Origin: Paenibacillus sp. Soil522
GTDB lineage: Bacteria > Bacillota > Bacilli > Paenibacillales > Paenibacillaceae
Assembly: GCF_001428245.1 (NCBI RefSeq)
Contig: NZ_LMRV01000055.1
Coordinates: 186,001-250,000 of the forward strand
Direction of reading: 5' to 3'
DNA: 64,000 nt
Shown here: positions 44,707 through 54,557 of the stretch, piece by piece
Layout: each line of letters opens with the position of its first letter
How positions within the stretch are numbered: position 1 is the first letter of the stretch
The notes under the pieces: generated by a model
Seen by the model: the letters and a program-made list of their open reading frames with translations, nothing else
What the model was told of the DNA's origin: nothing
Databases searched by the model: none
Made by a program: the position numbers and the translations under genes

Positions 44707-45413
44707 CTCAGCCTTTCCGTGGCGGCAGGCGATATGTTTCAACCATTTGGCGCGGCGTGAGCCTACAGCTGCTTGAGGACCGGATTGAAGCAAGCTGTCC
44801 GGATCGCCTATATACTCTAAGCAGCGCAGTTCATCCGGGAGGCTTCTCCTATTCGAACTGCATCATAAACTGGAAGGTGCCGCTCACCTATCAATGCGAT
44901 GATCCCGTTCGCGAAATCGTGAGGAAATGCGGGGAATGGGGCTGCGATTCCAAGGATACGATCGGTCTGATCACCGCGGCGAAGCTGACGCATGCGTCCA
45001 TCACCGAGCTTGAAGGCGACCGGTTTAAGCTGTTGTGCTGTACGACTGTCGGAACGCGTAACGCGGCGAGAGCAGGCTTGCAGCGCAGCACCTTTTCCGC
45101 TTATTCGCCGGGAACGATTAATACGATTATTATGATCGATGGCCAGATGACTGAAGCCGCGATGGTTAACGCAGTTATAACCGCGACAGAAGCAAAAACA
45201 GCCGCACTTCAGCAATTAGGCATCGTAGAGAGGGCGACCGGCGAATCGGCAACCGGCACCACGACAGACGCTATCGTGATCGGAGTAAGCCAGGCAGTAA
45301 GCTGGAATGCGGTACATGCTTATGCCGGCGCAGCGACTACGATCGGCTGCGCCATCGGCGAAGCCGTATATGAGACGGTGCTCGAAGCGGCCCGAACGCA
45401 GCAGGAGGACTAA
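44703..45413 (+). CDS. cbiZ: Adenosylcobinamide amidohydrolase CbiZ
   Basis: 236 residues. SSAVHPGGFSYSNCIINWKV, CTTVGTRNAARAG, PGTINTIIMIDGQMTEAAMVNAV and ATGTTTDAIVIG match CbiZ. CbiZ removes the aminopropanol side chain of (pseudo)cobinamides to give adenosylcobyric acid, so that imported corrinoids with the wrong lower ligand can be rebuilt by CbiB. This fits the BtuFCD-salvage reading of the operon. It overlaps cbiP by 4 bases and is the last gene; no strong terminator is visible after it. Confidence 0.9.
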   Translation: MTQPFRGGRRYVSTIWRGVSLQLLEDRIEASCPDRLYTLSSAVHPGGFSYSNCIINWKVPLTYQCDDPVREIVRKCGEWGCDSKDTIGLITAAKLTHASITELEGDRFKLLCCTTVGTRNAARAGLQRSTFSAYSPGTINTIIMIDGQMTEAAMVNAVITATEAKTAALQQLGIVERATGESATGTTTDAIVIGVSQAVSWNAVHAYAGAATTIGCAIGEAVYETVLEAARTQQED

Positions 45414-45559
45414 GGCTGTCTTAGCCGGGAACGCTTGACAGAGAAGATTAAAATAATGAAGTATCCATTACAGCGGCAGCGATTTCATGTAAAATGAATA
45501 AGTTGAACTATCGTTCGGTGTTTCGATTATGCTGCGCTTAGAATGGGAGGATTTATCCT

Positions 45560-46510
45560 TTGATACGGATTATTGGCTATACCAAAAAAAAAGAGTGGCT
45601 GATGGACTTAACGCTCGAGGAGCTAAAGTCGGCGGAGCTGGATTGGTATTGGGTTGATTTTAACAACCCGAAGGAAGACGAATGCCGGCTGCTCGATACG
45701 TTTTTCCACTTTCATCCGCTGGCGATCGAGGATTGCTATCATTTGCTTCAACGGCCCAAATTGGATCATTACGACGACGTCCATTTTTTGGTGCTGCACG
45801 AAGTGGAACGGAAAACATTAACTGTTAATGAAATCAACATGTTCATCGGTCCGCAGTTTATCGTAACGTTTCACTATGAGCCTTCCCCGGAAATCGAGGA
45901 TGCGCGGACAAAACTTACGTCTAAAAAGAAAATTGGCGAAAATGGCCACTTATATGCGGCATATCTCGTTATGGACAAGCTAGTCGATCAATATTTCCCT
46001 GCGGTTCACGAGCTGGAGGATCAGCTGCTGGATATGGAAATCGGCATCGGCGATGCGCAAAGCCAGACGGCGATGAGCGATATTTTTAACATCCGGTCCC
46101 GGCTGCTTCGGCTTCGCAAAACGATTGTGCCTATGCGGGACTTGTTGTATCGACTGATGAATTCGGACCGCATTGTAGGGCTGAAGCAATATTTGGCTTT
46201 CTATCATGATGTCTACGACCACCTGCTTAAGCTGTCGGAGATGATGGATTCCAGCAGAGAGATGACGGCTGACCTGCGCGACAACTATATTTCTTACAAT
46301 TCCCATCGAATGAATTCGATTATGAAGACCCTTACCGTCATTACGACGATCTTTATGCCTTTGACTTTTTTGGCAGGTATATACGGGATGAACTTCAGCA
46401 ATATGCCTGAGCTTAAATGGAGCTGGGGTTATTTTGCCGTAATATCGGTTATGTTCGTCATTGGAGTGGGGATGTATGCTTGGTTTAGGTCAAAGGGTTG
46501 GTTTAAATGA
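45560..46510 (+). CDS. corA: CorA-family Mg2+/Co2+ transporter
   Basis: 316 residues. A cytoplasmic domain is followed by two C-terminal helices with the selectivity motif YGMNF between them and a short basic tail. It forms a pentameric cation channel. Start is TTG 45560, with GGGAGG 9 bases upstream. It overlaps the following secreted-protein gene by 4 bases. Coming after the cobalamin operon, a cobalt role is tempting but is not shown; Mg2+ is the usual substrate. Confidence 0.93.
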   Translation: MIRIIGYTKKKEWLMDLTLEELKSAELDWYWVDFNNPKEDECRLLDTFFHFHPLAIEDCYHLLQRPKLDHYDDVHFLVLHEVERKTLTVNEINMFIGPQFIVTFHYEPSPEIEDARTKLTSKKKIGENGHLYAAYLVMDKLVDQYFPAVHELEDQLLDMEIGIGDAQSQTAMSDIFNIRSRLLRLRKTIVPMRDLLYRLMNSDRIVGLKQYLAFYHDVYDHLLKLSEMMDSSREMTADLRDNYISYNSHRMNSIMKTLTVITTIFMPLTFLAGIYGMNFSNMPELKWSWGYFAVISVMFVIGVGMYAWFRSKGWFK

Positions 46511-47361
46511 AGAAAGCTAAGGAGACTTTTACTGCAATGGAAATGAAAGAGACTGCCCGGATGAGCAGCAAACGTTTATTTGCGGTTATCGGTATTTTGG
46601 CGGGAATTCTGGCCGTTTTGGGAATCATGCTCTATCTGATGATAGTTGCGCTTGGCAACCGTACAGCAGCTGACGCCTTAGAAACGGGGCAAGAGCTGCA
46701 CTATACCTATTATTCAGAGACAGCGCCCGGCGGTATGAAGCTTCATGTGCTACAAACGAAGGCAGCTTACGTTACGCTGGAAACGATCCATAATAATGTT
46801 ACGCTTTCAGGCAAGGTCGGCATTAACGGCGGCTTTTTTTACGGCAATCAGCTGTTAAGCATCGGGGTGGTAAACAGCCTCCCGGTTAATAAGGAAGTTG
46901 GCAGCTTCGGAACGGGAACCGAAAATGTAAAGTTTGCGCGGGGGACACTCGTATGGGATGGCGCCTCGGATTCGTTAAGCGTGCAGGTCGTCAGCCATTC
47001 TTCTGAGCTGAAGGTAAAGGATCATACCCGCTTTTGGGCTCAAGGCGGCATTAGCATGAGTCTAGGCGATGATGCTAATTGGTACGGGCAAATGGTGAAG
47101 GAAAACGCGCCTTTCCCGGAGGATGACAGCTTGCGTTCAGCTGCGGTATATGATAATACCGGTGCATTATATTTAATCGTTAGTGAAACGAAGGGATCGT
47201 TAGCCGTATTTCGGGAAGCGATTGTTGCCAGCATCGGCGACGGGAAGCTTGTTGATGGCATTTTTCTGGATGGCGACGGCTCCTCGCAGCTTTTGAGCAG
47301 CGAGGCATCGCTGCCAGGTGACAGCAGGCCGGTCGTGCAAATGCTGCGAATAGTGAAATGA
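46507..47361 (+). CDS. Membrane-anchored phosphodiester glycosidase-like (NAGPA/DUF2233) protein
   Basis: 284 residues. A hydrophobic N-terminal anchor (LFAVIGILAGILAVLGIMLYL) is followed by the NAGPA domain, with KVGINGGFFYGNQLLSIGVV, WAQGGISMSL and DGIFLDGDGSSQLL, where conserved Asp and Gly cluster. Family members cleave phosphodiester-linked sugars; some bind cell-wall polymers. The enzyme probably faces outside. The start overlaps the CorA stop (ATGA), so the two are coupled, though no functional tie is known. Confidence 0.85.
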   Translation: MKKAKETFTAMEMKETARMSSKRLFAVIGILAGILAVLGIMLYLMIVALGNRTAADALETGQELHYTYYSETAPGGMKLHVLQTKAAYVTLETIHNNVTLSGKVGINGGFFYGNQLLSIGVVNSLPVNKEVGSFGTGTENVKFARGTLVWDGASDSLSVQVVSHSSELKVKDHTRFWAQGGISMSLGDDANWYGQMVKENAPFPEDDSLRSAAVYDNTGALYLIVSETKGSLAVFREAIVASIGDGKLVDGIFLDGDGSSQLLSSEASLPGDSRPVVQMLRIVK

Positions 47362-47389
47362 GACGGAATAAGATGAAGGAGCAATCAGC

Positions 47390-49918
47390 ATGAAGCAACA
47401 GCAATTGCCCATTGATGCGGTAATGCCTCAGCTGCTGGGTTCGCTGCGCTGCGGAGTTAATGCCGTATTGGTTGCAGAGCCCGGAGCTGGGAAGACGACG
47501 CGCGTACCGCTTGCGCTGCTCGATCAGCCGTGGTTGTCGGGCAAAAAGATCATCATGCTCGAGCCGCGCAGGCTGGCTGCGCGCTCCGCTGCCCAGTTTA
47601 TGGCGAAGTCGCTAGGGGAGCAGGTTGGCGGGACGGTTGGATACCGTGTAAGACTTGATTCGCGTGTCAGCCCGCGAACGCGCATCGAAGTCGTTACCGA
47701 GGGCGTGCTCACGCGCATGCTGCAGGAGGATCCGGCGCTTGAGCAGGTCGGAGCCGTCTTGTTCGACGAGTTTCACGAACGTCATTTGCACGGCGATCTT
47801 GGCCTTACGCTTTGCTTGCAGTCGCAGTCGCTGCTCCGTGAAGATTTGCGGCTGGTCGTCATGTCCGCAACGCTTGCTGCGGGGCCGATTGCTGAGCTGC
47901 TGGGCGGTGCGCCCGTCATACGAAGCGAAGGTCGGGTATTCCCGGTCGAGACGCATTATGCGCCAGCGAGGTTGACTGGACCGATCGAGCAGCACATGGC
48001 ACGGACGATTGTAGAAGCACTTCGCGCGCATGAAGGGGATGTGCTGGCTTTTTTGCCGGGCGTCGCAGAAATACGCCGCACGGCCAGGCTGCTTAACGAG
48101 GCTGGACTCGCGGCACATATTCGAATCGAGGAGCTGCACGGCAGCTTACCGCTGGAGAAGCAGGATGCCGCTGTTGCTCCATGTCTTGATGGGGAGCGCA
48201 AGGTTGTCCTTGCTACTTCAATTGCGGAGTCCAGCTTAACGGTAGAGGGAGTTAAGATTGTTGTAGACGGCGGTCTGATGCGTGTTCCCCGCTTCTCGCC
48301 GCGAACGGGAATGACAAGGCTGGAAACGGTGCCTGTCTCCGCGGCATCGGCCGACCAACGGCGCGGCAGAGCGGGACGGCAGGCAGCAGGCAGCTGCTAC
48401 CGGCTGTGGTCGGAGCTCGAGCATCCTTATTTGCCTGAGCAAAGCACGCCTGAGCTTCTCGAGGCGGATCTTGCATCGCTTGCGCTGGAGCTAGCGATTT
48501 GGGGCATCCAAGATCCGCTTGAGCTGGACTGGCTAACGGCGCCGCCCGCCGCGGCTTATGAACAAGCGATAGCCTTGCTGCGGCAGCTTAACGCGATCGA
48601 TGACAGCTTCAAACCGACAGCGGCAGGCGCGAAAATGGCGCAGTTCGGTCTTCATCCGCGGCTTGGGGCAATGATTTTGCAGGCTTCTGAAATGGGATCA
48701 GCGAGGGCGGCTTGCGAGGTGGCTGCTTTGTTAAGCGAACGGGATATGCTTCCACAGGAGCGCAATGTAGACGTTCAGCTTCGGTTGGACCTGCTTTACC
48801 GGTTGACAGGACGAGATAGTAAAGCCCCAAAAAACGGGAGCGCCGAGCATCCCGGTATCGGAGCCGCGTACCGTATAATGGCTCAGGCAGATCAATGGGA
48901 GCGAGTCGTTTCGCAGCAATCTGCTGCTAAAAATGCCGATCGGCACTTGCAGCAAATTCCGCTTGGCGTCTTGCTCGCGTTCGCTTATCCCGATCGTATC
49001 GCACTGCGGCGCAGCGACGGCCGATATTTATTGGCAAACGGAAGAGGCGCGGTGCTGCCGGAGCTGCAGCCTTTATCGCGGTCGCCCTACCTCGCCGCTT
49101 GCGAGTTAGACGATGCGGGCACAGAGAGCCGGGTAAGGCTGGCGGCCGAGCTTCGGCAAAATGATATCGAGCAGTATTTAGCCGTATATATTACGGCCGA
49201 GGAAGCCGTGGAGTGGGATACGTCAGCCCAAGCGGTAAGGGCGAGGAAGCGTATGCGCCTAGGCTACATTGTGATGAAGGAATCGATGTTGCACCAGCCG
49301 GATGAAAATCGGGTGGCGGACACTTTAATTGCCGCGATTCGTCAGGCAGGCTTCGCTATGCTGCCGATGACGAAGCAAGCGCAGCAGCTGAAGGCCAGAA
49401 TGAGACTAATGGCTCTAGCGGGCGATGATTGGCCGGACGCTTCCGATGAAGCGCTGCTGGATTCACTGGAGCAATGGTTAAAGCCGCATATTTACGGGAT
49501 GAAGAGCCGCTCGGAGTTGCAGAAGCTGCAGATGCAGCAGCTGCTGGAAGGCAAGCTTAGCTGGAAGCAGAAGCAGGAGCTGGATGAGCAGGTTCCGACC
49601 CATATTGTCGTGCCTAGCGGATCACGCATTCCGGTTGATTATAGCGATCCCGAGTCTCCCGTGCTCGCCGTTCGATTGCAGGAGCTGTTCGGCTTGAAGA
49701 ATACTCCTCTGCTCGCGAGAGGAAGACTTCCGGTGACGCTTCATTTGTTATCGCCGTCGCAGCGGCCGGTCCAAGTAACGAGAGATTTGAGCAGCTTTTG
49801 GGAGCATGCGTATTTCGAAGTGAGGAAGGATTTGAAGGGGCGCTATCCGAAGCATCATTGGCCGGATGATCCACACACAGCTGTGCCGACAAATAGAGCG
49901 AAGCCGAGACATACCTAA
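47390..49918 (+). CDS. hrpB: ATP-dependent helicase HrpB
   Basis: 842 residues. Walker A is AEPGAGKTTRVPLALL, motif II is DEFHERH (DExH), motif III is MSATLA, and motif VI is QRRGRAGRQAAG. The helicase-associated HA2 region and the HrpB-specific C-terminal domain (FWEHAYFEVRKDLKGRYPKH) complete it. HrpB is a DEAH-type putative RNA helicase without a well-defined role. It is common in proteobacteria and patchy in Firmicutes. AAGGAG lies before ATG 47390. Confidence 0.95.
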   Translation: MKQQQLPIDAVMPQLLGSLRCGVNAVLVAEPGAGKTTRVPLALLDQPWLSGKKIIMLEPRRLAARSAAQFMAKSLGEQVGGTVGYRVRLDSRVSPRTRIEVVTEGVLTRMLQEDPALEQVGAVLFDEFHERHLHGDLGLTLCLQSQSLLREDLRLVVMSATLAAGPIAELLGGAPVIRSEGRVFPVETHYAPARLTGPIEQHMARTIVEALRAHEGDVLAFLPGVAEIRRTARLLNEAGLAAHIRIEELHGSLPLEKQDAAVAPCLDGERKVVLATSIAESSLTVEGVKIVVDGGLMRVPRFSPRTGMTRLETVPVSAASADQRRGRAGRQAAGSCYRLWSELEHPYLPEQSTPELLEADLASLALELAIWGIQDPLELDWLTAPPAAAYEQAIALLRQLNAIDDSFKPTAAGAKMAQFGLHPRLGAMILQASEMGSARAACEVAALLSERDMLPQERNVDVQLRLDLLYRLTGRDSKAPKNGSAEHPGIGAAYRIMAQADQWERVVSQQSAAKNADRHLQQIPLGVLLAFAYPDRIALRRSDGRYLLANGRGAVLPELQPLSRSPYLAACELDDAGTESRVRLAAELRQNDIEQYLAVYITAEEAVEWDTSAQAVRARKRMRLGYIVMKESMLHQPDENRVADTLIAAIRQAGFAMLPMTKQAQQLKARMRLMALAGDDWPDASDEALLDSLEQWLKPHIYGMKSRSELQKLQMQQLLEGKLSWKQKQELDEQVPTHIVVPSGSRIPVDYSDPESPVLAVRLQELFGLKNTPLLARGRLPVTLHLLSPSQRPVQVTRDLSSFWEHAYFEVRKDLKGRYPKHHWPDDPHTAVPTNRAKPRHT

Positions 49919-49968
49919 ACGTCTCGGCTGATCTGTTAGTTTACGATAGGAGGCCCCTTTCGGAGAGG

Positions 49969-50274
49969 ATGTGTTCTGAGCATATGGCTTATTACGTTTT
50001 GATGACCTATTTACTTGTGATTAACAGCTGCACATTCGCGTTAATGGGCTGGGATAAAAGGAGAGCCAAAAAACAGCGCCGCCGCGTACCGGAAAAACGT
50101 CTGTTTCTGTTTAGCGCGATAGGCGGCGCGGGCGGCACTTGGCTCGCGATGAAAGCTTGGCGCCATAAGACGATGCACCGCACTTTTACAGTAGGCATTC
50201 CCTTTTTGTTCGGTCTTAATCTATTGCTCATAATTGGAGTTGTCTGGCTCATTGGCGTGACCGTAAACTCATGA
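49969..50274 (+). CDS. DUF1294 small membrane protein
   Basis: 101 residues or slightly fewer. Three membrane segments surround a basic loop (MGWDKRRAKKQRRRVPEKRL) and FSAIGGAGGTWLAMKAWRHKTMHRTF, which is the DUF1294 pattern. No function is established. ATG 49969 is close to the GGAGAGG site (one base) and ATG 49984 is 15 bases away, so the start is unsettled. Confidence 0.88.
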   Translation: MCSEHMAYYVLMTYLLVINSCTFALMGWDKRRAKKQRRRVPEKRLFLFSAIGGAGGTWLAMKAWRHKTMHRTFTVGIPFLFGLNLLLIIGVVWLIGVTVNS

Positions 50275-50355
50275 TTGCTTTGGGAAGCCGTCCTATGGTA
50301 TATTGGGGCTTCTCTTTTTTTTATCCAGCATACCAATACTTAGGAGGTAACTGAC

Positions 50356-52437
50356 ATGACAGTTCAAAGTGCCTATCAAGAAGAGCAAGAACGGTTAACA
50401 GAATCACTCCGTGACATTAAGACTCAGCTGCAAGCCATTGGTCCGCGCTACAAAGGCGACGATTTCACGGAGCAAATGCTCGATTTGCAGCAAGAGGAAC
50501 GGAGACAAAGGCTTGAAATTTCGAAGCGCGAGCCTTATTTTGGCCGGATTGACTTTCAAGAGCTGCCAGCGGGCGAGCAGAAGCCATTATATATTGGTAA
50601 AGCGGGTGTCGCAAAGCAAGGCAGCAATGAGCTGCTTGTAATCGATTGGCGCGCGCCGGCAGCAAGCGTTTTCTATTCCTTCACAGGCGGCGAAGCGCCT
50701 GCTTCCTTCGAATCGCCTGACGGGGAAATCGAAGGCTTCATTCATTTAAAACGGAATTTCATGATTCGTCAGGGAGAGCTTATCCGTTTGGTCGACAGCT
50801 ATGTGCGAGGCCAGGAAGAGGGCTCGGTCACTGACGAATTTCTTTTATATCGCCTCGGCGAGAATAAGGATAATAAGCTCCGCGATATCGTCTCGACGAT
50901 TCAAGGCGAGCAGGACCGGATCATACGCGCGGACCGCAACAAAGCCTTGTTTATTCAAGGAGTAGCAGGGAGCGGTAAAACAACCGTTGCGCTGCATCGG
51001 CTCGCCTTTTTGCTCTATCAATACGCTGACCGGATGCGGGCGGAGCGTATGATTATTTTCGCCCCGAACCGCATGTTTCTCGACTACATATCCGGCGTAT
51101 TGCCGGAGCTTGGCGTGGGCGATATCCAGCAGACAACGTTCAGCGACTGGACTCTTGAGCTGCTTGAGAATACGATAGCCGTCAGCGATCCTTCCGAAAC
51201 GATGGCCTATTGGTTCGAGGAACGCCGGACAGCTGCCGAAATCGAGCATGCATCGGGCCGTTTTAAAGGGAATCTTGCTTTTAAAGCGATCGTCGATGAG
51301 CGAATTGCCGACTTCGAGCAGCGAATCGTACCGACGACGCCATTTGTGCCGGTCGACGGACTCATGCTATCGCCGAAGCAAATGCGTGAATGGTATGACA
51401 CCGACTATGGCGAAGAAACGCTCATGAAAAAACGGGACCGATTGGTTAGCCGTATTCGCCGCTGGTTCGAGTCCGAGCTGAAGATGAAGGGCATCGCCGA
51501 TAAGAAGGTTCGGGCGAAGGCGCTTACCAAGTTTAATAGCTATACCAAAAAAATTCCGGCCTACACGTCCGTTCAGCTCTATGCGTCTTTGTTCAGCGGG
51601 AAGCAACTCGCCGCCGGCATTCCTAAGCGGGTAGCAGCAGCTACCGCTGAGCGGATGAAAAATGGGAACGCGGCTGCGGAGGATTTGGCTCCGCTCGCTT
51701 ATATTCAGCTTCAGCTGTTCGGCTTGCCGAAGCAGGCCTTCGATCATATCGTAATTGATGAAGCGCAGGATTATTCTCCATTCCAGCTTGAAGTGCTGCG
51801 CCTCTGCCAAAGAACGGCATCGATGACCGTGCTTGGCGATTTGCAGCAAGGGATACATGCTTATGCGGGGGTGCAAAGCTGGACGGAGCTTACGGCTTTG
51901 TTCGATGAAGAGCAGATTAGTTTTTATGAGCTGAATCGCAGCTATCGCTCGACGATGGAAATTATCGAATTCGCGAATAAAATATTAGGAAATATGACCG
52001 GCGGCGTCAAGCCTGCCGTCCCTGTCTTCCGCAGCGGCGATGCCGTACTTGCTGAACCCGTTTCGAGCGAGAAATGGCTTGCTGCGATAGAAGCCTCCGT
52101 TCGTGAATGGCAAGCGAAAGACGAATACGAAACGATATCCGTCATTGGCCGTACGGCTCATGAATGCGAAACAATCCACCGGCATTTGATTGATCGTGGA
52201 ATGGAAGCATCGCTCGTGCAAAGCAAGCAGCCGGCTTACGGCGGCGGCTTGTCGGTCGTTCCCGTTTATTTATCGAAGGGACTAGAGTTCGACGCGGTTC
52301 TGGTTGCAGATGCAAGTGATGAAGCCTATACGCCTCTCGATGCCAAGCTGCTGTATGTCGGCTGCACGCGTGCCCTGCACAAGCTGAAGCTGTTTTATCG
52401 GGGAAATCTCTCTTCTCTGCTGGCAGGCGAAGCTTAA
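50356..52437 (+). CDS. helD: HelD-like RNA polymerase-associated SF1 ATPase
   Basis: 693 residues. An N-terminal helical arm (QEEQERLTESLRDIKTQLQA…) precedes the UvrD-like core. Walker A is QGVAGSGKTTVALHRLAFLL, motif II is VIDEAQDYSPFQLEVL, and YVGCTRALHKLKLFYRG is motif VI. HelD removes stalled RNA polymerase from DNA and recycles it, and some HelD give rifamycin tolerance. AGGAGG is 7 bases before ATG 50356. It is monocistronic. Confidence 0.9.
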   Translation: MTVQSAYQEEQERLTESLRDIKTQLQAIGPRYKGDDFTEQMLDLQQEERRQRLEISKREPYFGRIDFQELPAGEQKPLYIGKAGVAKQGSNELLVIDWRAPAASVFYSFTGGEAPASFESPDGEIEGFIHLKRNFMIRQGELIRLVDSYVRGQEEGSVTDEFLLYRLGENKDNKLRDIVSTIQGEQDRIIRADRNKALFIQGVAGSGKTTVALHRLAFLLYQYADRMRAERMIIFAPNRMFLDYISGVLPELGVGDIQQTTFSDWTLELLENTIAVSDPSETMAYWFEERRTAAEIEHASGRFKGNLAFKAIVDERIADFEQRIVPTTPFVPVDGLMLSPKQMREWYDTDYGEETLMKKRDRLVSRIRRWFESELKMKGIADKKVRAKALTKFNSYTKKIPAYTSVQLYASLFSGKQLAAGIPKRVAAATAERMKNGNAAAEDLAPLAYIQLQLFGLPKQAFDHIVIDEAQDYSPFQLEVLRLCQRTASMTVLGDLQQGIHAYAGVQSWTELTALFDEEQISFYELNRSYRSTMEIIEFANKILGNMTGGVKPAVPVFRSGDAVLAEPVSSEKWLAAIEASVREWQAKDEYETISVIGRTAHECETIHRHLIDRGMEASLVQSKQPAYGGGLSVVPVYLSKGLEFDAVLVADASDEAYTPLDAKLLYVGCTRALHKLKLFYRGNLSSLLAGEA

Positions 52438-52448
52438 CTTCGGTATGA

Positions 52449-52553
52449 CATAAAGTTTTCTACTTGATCGCCGCGGTTATCGCGGCGGTCATTGCTGCGT
52501 TTCCGCTTCGGCATGAGCTGCTGCTGTATACGGGCAGCAAATTGGGTCAATAA
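52449..52553 (+). pseudogene. Membrane-peptide-like remnant after helD
   Basis: Between the stop at 52446 and TAA at 52551 the frame reads a hydrophobic stretch YLIAAVIAAVIAAFPL followed by RHELLLYTGSKLGQ. It has no ATG and no binding site; TTG 52464 is the only candidate start. It looks like the tail of a small membrane protein whose front is lost. A GC-rich hairpin (CGCCGCG/CGCGGCG, 52469-52487) overlaps it and could instead be a weak terminator. Confidence 0.3.
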
Positions 52554-52620
52554 AGTGAACGACGAATCCGAATACTGCACTTAAGCGTATTAGATGCGAT
52601 AGAAGGAGAGTGATGCAAAA

Positions 52621-53466
52621 ATGCAGCCTGTCATCGATACGCAACAAAATTTGCATGCAGCCTTGCGCGAGATTGAGGCGTGGGAACGTGATCAGAAGGA
52701 TTTATGGTTTTGGGAGAAGCTTGGACGATTGCCTTTCATGCTGCTGGATAAAATAACGCCGAAGTTTGTGCAAGAAAAGCTTGGACAAGCCGTTGATGAG
52801 ATTGGCAGCTATATTCAAAATGGCGGCAGGTATCTCATCTCGGAGCGCTCGATCATAGAGCGTATGCAGCGGAATGCAGCTCCGGACGGTGTGAGTGAAC
52901 TGCCGGATGAAGAAGCGGCTTCGATAGAGCAGGTGGCAGTAATGCCTCTGGCTGTTATGAATTTAAGCGCTGAGCAGCTTGCAGCAAGCCGTAAGGCGGT
53001 GGCTACGCTGCAGGGCGCGACGACGGGCATCGGCGGAATATTCACCTTAGCGGTTGATATACCGGCTGTTCTTGGCTTATCGTTAAAGATCATACAGGAG
53101 ATTGCGATCTGCTATGGCTTTGATCCGAAGAACAAGGAGGAACGCATATTTACCGTTAAGGTGATGCAGTTCGCGTCGTCGGATATCATTGGGAAGAAAG
53201 CGATTTTGGAGGAGCTCAGCGCATACGACAAAGCGGGCCGCGGCAATCAAATGATGTCACAGCTGCAGGGGTGGCGCGAGGTCGTAGCCGTATACCGGGA
53301 TAATTTTGGCTGGAAGAAGCTGTTTCAAATGATACCGGTAGCAGGCATGCTGTTCGGAGCAATCATTAATCGCGGCATGCTGAACGATGTGGCGGAAGCT
53401 GCTGCGATGTTATATCGAAAGCGCAGAGTATTGTTGAAGCTGGCGGAGATCGAGGCGGGATCATGA
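52621..53466 (+). CDS. EcsC-family protein
   Basis: 281 residues with [20 protein letters not shown] and the alternating hydrophobic segments [21 protein letters not shown], followed by [20 protein letters not shown], matching the EcsC family. Bacillus EcsC is encoded beside an ABC exporter but has no settled function. Here there is no EcsAB; instead the frame ends with ATGA shared with the nitric oxide synthase gene. AAGGAGAG precedes the ATG. Confidence 0.88.
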   Translation: MQPVIDTQQNLHAALREIEAWERDQKDLWFWEKLGRLPFMLLDKITPKFVQEKLGQAVDEIGSYIQNGGRYLISERSIIERMQRNAAPDGVSELPDEEAASIEQVAVMPLAVMNLSAEQLAASRKAVATLQGATTGIGGIFTLAVDIPAVLGLSLKIIQEIAICYGFDPKNKEERIFTVKVMQFASSDIIGKKAILEELSAYDKAGRGNQMMSQLQGWREVVAVYRDNFGWKKLFQMIPVAGMLFGAIINRGMLNDVAEAAAMLYRKRRVLLKLAEIEAGS

Positions 53467-54557
53467 TAACGACTACCACGAGAAAAAGGATTGCCGGGCA
53501 AGCGAAAGCTTTTTTAGGCGAAGCCTATTTTGAGCTCGGAAAGAGCGAAGAAGAAGCAAAGCGCAGAATCGATGAGGTCCTGCAGCAAATCGAGCTGACC
53601 GGTTGCTATACACATACGTATGAAGAACTGAAGCACGGAACGAAAATGGCATGGCGCAACAATAACCGCTGCATAGGCCGGTTATTTTGGCAATCGCTTG
53701 AGGTATTCGATGCGCGCGATGTGCTCGATGAGCTTGACGCTGCTAACCGCATTTTCCAGCATATGAGCTATGCCACGAATAGCGGACGCATCCGTCCGGC
53801 GATTACAATCTTTCCCGCTAATCATTCGAATAACCGCATCCGAATATGGAACCATCAGCTCGTTCGCTATGCTGGCTATCGCAGGGATGAAGGGATTGTA
53901 GGAGATTCGGCATCGCTAGCCTTTACTGAAGTATGCGAGAATCTTGGCTGGAAGGGCGAGGGCACGCGATTCGACGTACTGCCCCTCGTCATTCACAAGG
54001 GAGGGGAAGCGCCGCATTGGTATCCATTGCCTAGGGAAACCGTACTTGAGGTTGCATTAACGCATCCTGAAAATAACGAGTTCGAGCAGTTAAAGCTGCA
54101 ATGGTACAGCGTGCCGTTCATTTCCGATATGGAGCTTGAGATCGGCGGCATCGCCTATGCGGCGGCTCCATTTAACGGCTGGTATATGGGAACGGAAATC
54201 GGTGCGCGGAACCTGGCCGATTCTGACCGCTATAATCAATTGCCTAACGTCGCGAAGCTGTTCCAACTCGATATGACGACAAATACATCACTTTGGAAGG
54301 ATCGCGCCTTAACAGAATTAAATATAGCTGTGCTTCATTCTTTCAAGAAGCACGGCGTCAGTATTGTAGATCATCATACAGCTGCAGAGCAGTTCCTTCG
54401 CTTTGAGAAGCAAGAGCAGGATCAGGGCAGGTCGGTGACCGGCCGTTGGTCATGGCTCATCCCGCCGCTGTCTCCCGCTACGACCGGCATTTGGCATCGC
54501 AGCTATGACGATGCGGAGCGCACGCCAGCCTACCGTTATCAGTCCGCACCCTATTAG
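53463..54557 (+). CDS. nos: Bacterial nitric oxide synthase, oxygenase domain
   Basis: 364 residues, the usual length for bNOS without a reductase domain. [15 protein letters not shown] holds the heme-thiolate Cys. [16 protein letters not shown] and the Trp/Glu residues for arginine and pterin binding ([12 protein letters not shown]) are present. It makes NO from arginine with electrons from general flavodoxin/ferredoxin reductases. NO in bacilli helps against oxidative stress and antibiotics. Its start lies inside the EcsC stop. Codon style matches its neighbours. Confidence 0.95.
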   Translation: MITTTTRKRIAGQAKAFLGEAYFELGKSEEEAKRRIDEVLQQIELTGCYTHTYEELKHGTKMAWRNNNRCIGRLFWQSLEVFDARDVLDELDAANRIFQHMSYATNSGRIRPAITIFPANHSNNRIRIWNHQLVRYAGYRRDEGIVGDSASLAFTEVCENLGWKGEGTRFDVLPLVIHKGGEAPHWYPLPRETVLEVALTHPENNEFEQLKLQWYSVPFISDMELEIGGIAYAAAPFNGWYMGTEIGARNLADSDRYNQLPNVAKLFQLDMTTNTSLWKDRALTELNIAVLHSFKKHGVSIVDHHTAAEQFLRFEKQEQDQGRSVTGRWSWLIPPLSPATTGIWHRSYDDAERTPAYRYQSAPY

